From assembly GCA_001464965.1 (NCBI GenBank), contig LNEJ01000067.1, positions 1-33,570 of the forward strand: a stretch of 33,570 bases of DNA, written 5' to 3'. Both the position numbers and the translations under genes were made by a program. This DNA comes from Gammaproteobacteria bacterium Ga0074134 (lineage in GTDB: Bacteria > Pseudomonadota > Gammaproteobacteria > Ga0077554 > Ga007554). Below are positions 29,647 to 33,570 of this stretch, piece after piece. Numbering within the stretch: position 1 is the first letter of the stretch; each line of letters begins with the position of its first letter. Below the pieces are notes generated by a model, which saw only the letters and a program-made list of their open reading frames with translations, was not told the origin of the DNA and made no database searches.

Positions 29647-32600
29647 TTAATAAACCACCCGTACCCTGTCTTTCCCCGCCAGCTCTTGCAGGCGATGCAG
29701 CAGTTCATCGCTGGGATGAACGCGCCATTCCTGGCCCAAGGCGAGCTGCGCGCGCGCGGTGGGTGCGTGGTATTCAATCCATACCGGGCAAACACCCTCG
29801 CGGAACGGCGCCAGCCGCTGCGCCAATTCACCTGCAAAGCCGTTGCCCGCCTGGTGCTCTTCGACATCGATCACCAACCGCTTGGCATAGGCCTCGCGCG
29901 CCTGGTCGATGTCAAAAATCTTGTCCGCGCTCATCTTGAATCCGCCGGAATACTCATCCACGCTCACTGTGCCTTCCACCACCAGCAATTTGTCCTTGAT
30001 GATCAGGTTGCGGTATTGACGGAAGTTTTCGGGAAACACCGCCAGCTCGATGCGCCCGCTGCGGTCATCCAGGGTGATGAAGGCCATGCGGTCGCCCTTG
30101 CGGCTCATCATGGCGCGCATGGCCACTACCAGGCCGGCGATAACAACGGACTGGTCGCGGCCGGGCTTGAGATCGACAATGCGCGCGCTGATGAAACGCG
30201 CCAGCTCATGCTCGTAACGCGCAATGGGGTGGCCGGTGAGATATAACCCGAGGGTTTCCTTTTCCCCGGTGAGACGCTGCTCTTCATTCCACTCGGGTGT
30301 TTCGACATAGCGTGTTTCATGTACCTCGCTCTCGTTCACTCCGCCTGGGGCCGCGAACACACCGAACAGATCTTCCTGCCCTGCGGCATCATTACGCGAA
30401 TGCTGTTCGGCCAACTGCGTGGCGGCCGTGAGCGAGGCCATTAGCGTAGCGCGGCCGGCCCCTAGTCCATCAAGCGCACCAGCGCGGATCAGCGCCTCCA
30501 GCACGCGCCTGTTGGCCTTGCGCAGGTCGATGCGCTGACAGAAATCGAACAGATCACGGAACGGAGCCTGCCTGCGGGCGGCAATGATGCCCTCAATGGC
30601 CGCGCTGCCTGCACCCTTGACCGCGCCCAGGCCATACAGGATCGTGTTGTCATTGCTGACGGTGAAAGCACATTCACAGGTATTGATGTGCGGCGGCAGC
30701 ACCGTCAGCTTCATGTCGCGGCATTCCTCGATCAGCGTTACCACCTTGTCGGTGTTATCCATATCTGCGGACAACACCGCCGCCATGAAGGCCGCCGGGT
30801 AGTGGGCCTTGAGCCAGGCGGTCTGGTAGGACAACAAAGCATACGCCGCTGAGTGGGATTTATTGAAGCCATAGCCTGCGAACTTTTCCATCAGGTCGAA
30901 GATGTAGGCGGCAATCTTTTCATCAACGCCGTTGTTCTTGGCACCATCCACAAAAATGGCGCGCTGCTGCGCCATTTCTTCAGCTTTTTTCTTGCCCATG
31001 GCGCGGCGCAGCAGATCAGCGGCGCCCAGACTGAATCCGGCCAGTACCTGGGCGATTTGCATCACCTGCTCCTGATAGAGGATCACGCCGTAGGTAGGCT
31101 TGAGAATCGGTTCCAGCGCGGGGTGCGGGTATTCCACCTTGGTGCGCTTGTGCTTGCGGTTGATGAAGTCGTCCACCATGCCGGACTGTAATGGGCCGGG
31201 ACGGAACAGCGCCACGAGAGCCACGATGTCTTCGAAGCAATCCGGTTGCAGGCGCTTGATCAGATCCTTCATGCCGCGCGATTCAAGCTGGAAGATTGCC
31301 GTCGTAGCGCAACGTTTGAGCAGGGCGAAAGACGGTGCGTCATCCAGCGGGATGCGGACAATATCCAACAATGTCTCGCCGCGTGTGGCGCGCTCCTGGT
31401 TGATGGTCTTCACCGCCCAGTCGATGATGGTGAGCGTGCGCAGCCCCAGGAAATCGAATTTTACCAGTCCCACGGCCTCGACATCGTCCTTGTCGAATTG
31501 CGTTACCGTTCCCGCCGCGCCTTGTTCACAGTAGAGCGGCGTGAAATCGGTGAGCGCCGAGGGTGCGATCACCACGCCACCGGCATGCTTGCCGGCGTTG
31601 CGCGTTAATCCTTCCAGCGAGCGCGCCAGGTCGATCAATCCACGTACGTCCTCTTCCTGCTCGTAGCGGCGGCGCAGCGTCTCTTCCTTCTCCAGCGCAT
31701 CATCGAGCGTGATACCCAGCTCGAAGGGGATCAGCTTGGCGATCTGATCGACGAAGCCATAAGGATGTCCCAACACGCGCCCAACGTCGCGCACCACGGC
31801 CTTGGCCGCCATGCTGCCGTAGGTGATGATCTGCGACACGCGGTCGCGCCCGTAGTGCTCTGTCACATACTCGATGACGCGGTCGCGGCCTTCCATGCAG
31901 AAGTCGATATCGAAATCCGGCAGCGAGACACGCTCGGGATTCAGGAATCGCTCGAACAGCAGGTCATAGCGGAGGGGGTCAAGATCCGTGATTTCCAGCG
32001 CATAGGCTACCAGCGACCCCGCGCCCGAACCACGCCCCGGCCCCACTGGCACATCATTCTCCTTGGCCCAACGTATAAAATCCGCCACGATCAAAAAATA
32101 ACCGGCAAAACCCATGGTGATGATCACATCGAGCTCGCGCGCCAGGCGCTCGTCGTAAACCACGCGCTGCTGGGCAAAATTTTGCGCCTGGGTATCGAAC
32201 AAGAAAGTCAGACGCTTTTCCAGCCCGGCGCGCGCGCACTCGCGGAAATAGGCGTCCATGGTCATGCCTTCCGGCACCGGGAAATCAGGCAGAAAATTCT
32301 TGCCCAGTGTCAGTTCCAGCGTGCAGCGGCGCGCAATCTCCACGGTATTTTCCAACGCCTCGGGAAGGTCGGCAAACAGCTCAGCCATCTCCTGCGGGCT
32401 GCGCAAATACTGCTGCTCGGAATAGAGGCGCGGGCGGCGCGGGTCATCCAGCACGCGCCCCTCGTGGATGCAAACCTTGGCCTCGTGCGCGTAAAAATCC
32501 TCTGGCTTGATGAAGCGCACATCGTTGGTGGCCACCACCGGCACGTCGAGCGCCTGCGCCAGATCGACGGCATCGTGCAGATAATCCTCCTCGTGCTCGC

Positions 32601-33120
32601 GGCCACTACGTTGCAACTCCAGGTAGAAGCGCTCGGGAAACAGCGCCTTCCAGCCATTGAGCAGCGCTTCGGCTGCTCCCCGGTTACCCGCCAGCAGGGC
32701 TTGCCCTACATCACCGGCGCGCCCGCCGGACAAGGCAATCAATCCATCACTCGCGCCCTCCAGCCACTCCCTGCGGATCATGGGGATGCCACGCTGCTGG
32801 CCTTCGATATAACTGCGCGACACCAGACGCGTGAGGTTGAGATAACCCTCGCGGTTCTGGCACAGCAACACCAATCGCGACGGTTGATTATGATCCGCCT
32901 CATTGTGCAGCCACACATCCACCCCGATGATCGGCTTCACGCCTGCCGCCTGGGCCGCACGGTAAAATTTCACCATGGCGAACAGGTTGGATTGGTCCGT
33001 CACCGCGCAAGCCGGCATACCGGCAGCGGCGCACGCTTTCACCAGCGGCTTGACGCGCACAACGCTGTCAACCAGGGAATATTCAGTGTGGAGATGGAGG
33101 TGGACGAAGCCAGGTGTCAT
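29647..33120 (-). CDS. dnaE: DNA polymerase III subunit alpha
   Basis: The 1157-residue protein is E. coli-type DnaE, the replicative polymerase subunit. It opens MTPGFVHLHLHTEYSLVDS; I chose the ATG at 33120 because this is the family start, while the longer frame would use TTG and 12 extra residues. A PHP domain comes first (HLHLHTEYS, about residues 7-15). The palm follows with GPGRGSGAGSLVAYAL and the catalytic aspartates in LPDFDIDFCMEGRDRVIEYV, plus KFDFLGLRTLTIIDWAV. The fingers, GYGFNKSHSAAYALLSYQTAWLK, the tandem HhH region, OB fold and C-terminal tau-binding region complete it. Length is normal (E. coli 1160). No strong ribosome-binding site is seen. Confidence 0.97.
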   Translation of the reverse strand: MTPGFVHLHLHTEYSLVDSVVRVKPLVKACAAAGMPACAVTDQSNLFAMVKFYRAAQAAGVKPIIGVDVWLHNEADHNQPSRLVLLCQNREGYLNLTRLVSRSYIEGQQRGIPMIRREWLEGASDGLIALSGGRAGDVGQALLAGNRGAAEALLNGWKALFPERFYLELQRSGREHEEDYLHDAVDLAQALDVPVVATNDVRFIKPEDFYAHEAKVCIHEGRVLDDPRRPRLYSEQQYLRSPQEMAELFADLPEALENTVEIARRCTLELTLGKNFLPDFPVPEGMTMDAYFRECARAGLEKRLTFLFDTQAQNFAQQRVVYDERLARELDVIITMGFAGYFLIVADFIRWAKENDVPVGPGRGSGAGSLVAYALEITDLDPLRYDLLFERFLNPERVSLPDFDIDFCMEGRDRVIEYVTEHYGRDRVSQIITYGSMAAKAVVRDVGRVLGHPYGFVDQIAKLIPFELGITLDDALEKEETLRRRYEQEEDVRGLIDLARSLEGLTRNAGKHAGGVVIAPSALTDFTPLYCEQGAAGTVTQFDKDDVEAVGLVKFDFLGLRTLTIIDWAVKTINQERATRGETLLDIVRIPLDDAPSFALLKRCATTAIFQLESRGMKDLIKRLQPDCFEDIVALVALFRPGPLQSGMVDDFINRKHKRTKVEYPHPALEPILKPTYGVILYQEQVMQIAQVLAGFSLGAADLLRRAMGKKKAEEMAQQRAIFVDGAKNNGVDEKIAAYIFDLMEKFAGYGFNKSHSAAYALLSYQTAWLKAHYPAAFMAAVLSADMDNTDKVVTLIEECRDMKLTVLPPHINTCECAFTVSNDNTILYGLGAVKGAGSAAIEGIIAARRQAPFRDLFDFCQRIDLRKANRRVLEALIRAGALDGLGAGRATLMASLTAATQLAEQHSRNDAAGQEDLFGVFAAPGGVNESEVHETRYVETPEWNEEQRLTGEKETLGLYLTGHPIARYEHELARFISARIVDLKPGRDQSVVIAGLVVAMRAMMSRKGDRMAFITLDDRSGRIELAVFPENFRQYRNLIIKDKLLVVEGTVSVDEYSGGFKMSADKIFDIDQAREAYAKRLVIDVEEHQAGNGFAGELAQRLAPFREGVCPVWIEYHAPTARAQLALGQEWRVHPSDELLHRLQELAGKDRVRVVY

Positions 33121-33412
33121 TTGTGTAATTTTCGGGGTTTGAAGTGCAGGTTGCAAGGTCTATGAAAGACGACGGCCGTCTCCATGAGGAACAGATCATA
33201 TAATATCAAACAACCAGGGTTAGCAGGACGCTGAAAAATCCCATCGCCTATTTCAGAACAGATACAACCACCTACATTTCAGACACAAGAGCTTGTTCAT
33301 GCCCGCCGCCATATAACACATGCAACGCGGCACTCACAAACGCAGCCAGGCAGGCGAGAACGGCGTTCAAATTGCATGAACCTTCCAGGCCGAAATCTGT
33401 GCACAGGGCAAT

Positions 33413-33430
33413 CATGGTATTTTTACCATG
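33413..33430. promoter_or_regulatory. Palindrome in the dnaE / right-end gene gap
   Basis: CATGGTA-TTTT-TACCATG has 7-bp perfect arms. It lies about 70 bp upstream of the -10-like element of the right-edge gene, where an operator could sit. The remainder of the 415-bp gap (33121-33535) shows the palindrome GACGGCCGTC at 33171-33180 next to dnaE and no convincing gene. Confidence 0.35.
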
Positions 33431-33496
33431 GATAACCGCTTGCAAGAGCGCTATATTTGTCTTGTACTTCCCTAGACAGTGTCGTCACGAGATTAG

Positions 33497-33505
33497 TGAT
33501 AAAAT
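33497..33505 (+). promoter_or_regulatory. Extended -10 promoter element of the right-edge gene
   Basis: TG-A-TAAAAT is an extended -10 match about 30 bases before the ATG at 33536. No good -35 lies at the right distance. Confidence 0.4.
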
Positions 33506-33535
33506 GCGCACTGCATCGTATCTTAGGGCGGAACC

Positions 33536-33570
33536 ATGACTGAAAGCGCAAGGCGACACGACTTATCGGA
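33536..33570 (+). CDS. Start of an unidentified gene, cut by the window edge
   Basis: An ATG at 33536 opens a frame that reads MTESARRHDLS to the window end. A GGGCGG purine-rich stretch lies about 5-10 nt before it and an extended -10 lies about 30 nt upstream, which supports a real start. Eleven residues are too few to assign a family. The gene diverges from dnaE. Confidence 0.4.
   Translation, partial: MTESARRHDLS

Noticed and set aside
31765-33165. Long plus-strand open frame (466 codons) opposite dnaE
   Set aside because: It is the antisense shadow of a GC-rich gene; the translation is rich in His, Arg and Gln with no domain, while the minus strand encodes full-length DnaE.
33221-33260. 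GGACGCTGAAAAA segment upstream of dnaE that resembles sequence seen near mobile elements
   Set aside because: Only a vague memory match; no inverted repeat, target duplication or second copy in the window supports it.

Overview
The window looks like chromosomal DNA of a free-living, aerobic gammaproteobacterium. The evidence is the gene content: a full-length E. coli-type CCA-adding enzyme with HD domain, fused PutA, QseB/QseC-like regulators, DnaE and AccA of E. coli length, and a DUF3579 gene, a family I associate with beta- and gammaproteobacteria. Most genes are GC-rich housekeeping genes. No prophage, plasmid or CRISPR locus is visible. The only mobile-element gene is a RAYT-type (IS200-like) transposase cut by the left edge. 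I cannot name the species.

Layout, left to right. Positions 1-213 hold the 5' part of a REP-associated tyrosine transposase. Positions 356-2613 (minus) carry folC, a small HTH-like gene and a dedD-like SPOR gene; recQ diverges from them (2697-4514). Positions 4660-9949 form an electron-transfer block: etfB-etfA-fpr on the minus strand, a divergent LysR regulator, and ETF-quinone oxidoreductase. Next come cca and a DUF218/ElyC-like gene (plus), an unannotated 45-residue membrane peptide (minus), putA (minus), and zwf with a DedA gene (plus).

Positions 18187-26018 hold an envelope-response block. It contains a secreted hypothetical protein, a PepSY protein, a three-helix membrane protein and a DegP/MucD protease (all minus), then an NRAMP-type metal transporter (plus), then a QseC-like kinase, QseB-like regulator, DUF2076 protein and second PepSY protein (all minus). 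The last third is housekeeping: tilS and accA (minus), a CBS-pair protein (plus), a DUF3579 protein and dnaE (minus). A new plus-strand gene begins at the right edge.

The most interesting result is in the envelope block. The promoters of both PepSY genes and of degP carry the same PmrA/QseB-type box (two TTAA-core hexamers separated by 5 bp). Each box lies 10-11 bp upstream of a -10-like hexamer that sits about 57-60 bases from the start codon. These are the only intergenic sites of that kind I found. They suggest that the resident two-component system controls two paralogous PepSY proteins, the protease and, through the PepSY2 operon, itself. Other points are an NRAMP gene with no usable in-frame start codon, a terminator-like leader in front of accA, two families of two-copy intergenic repeats, and a REP-like hairpin that could belong to the RAYT system.
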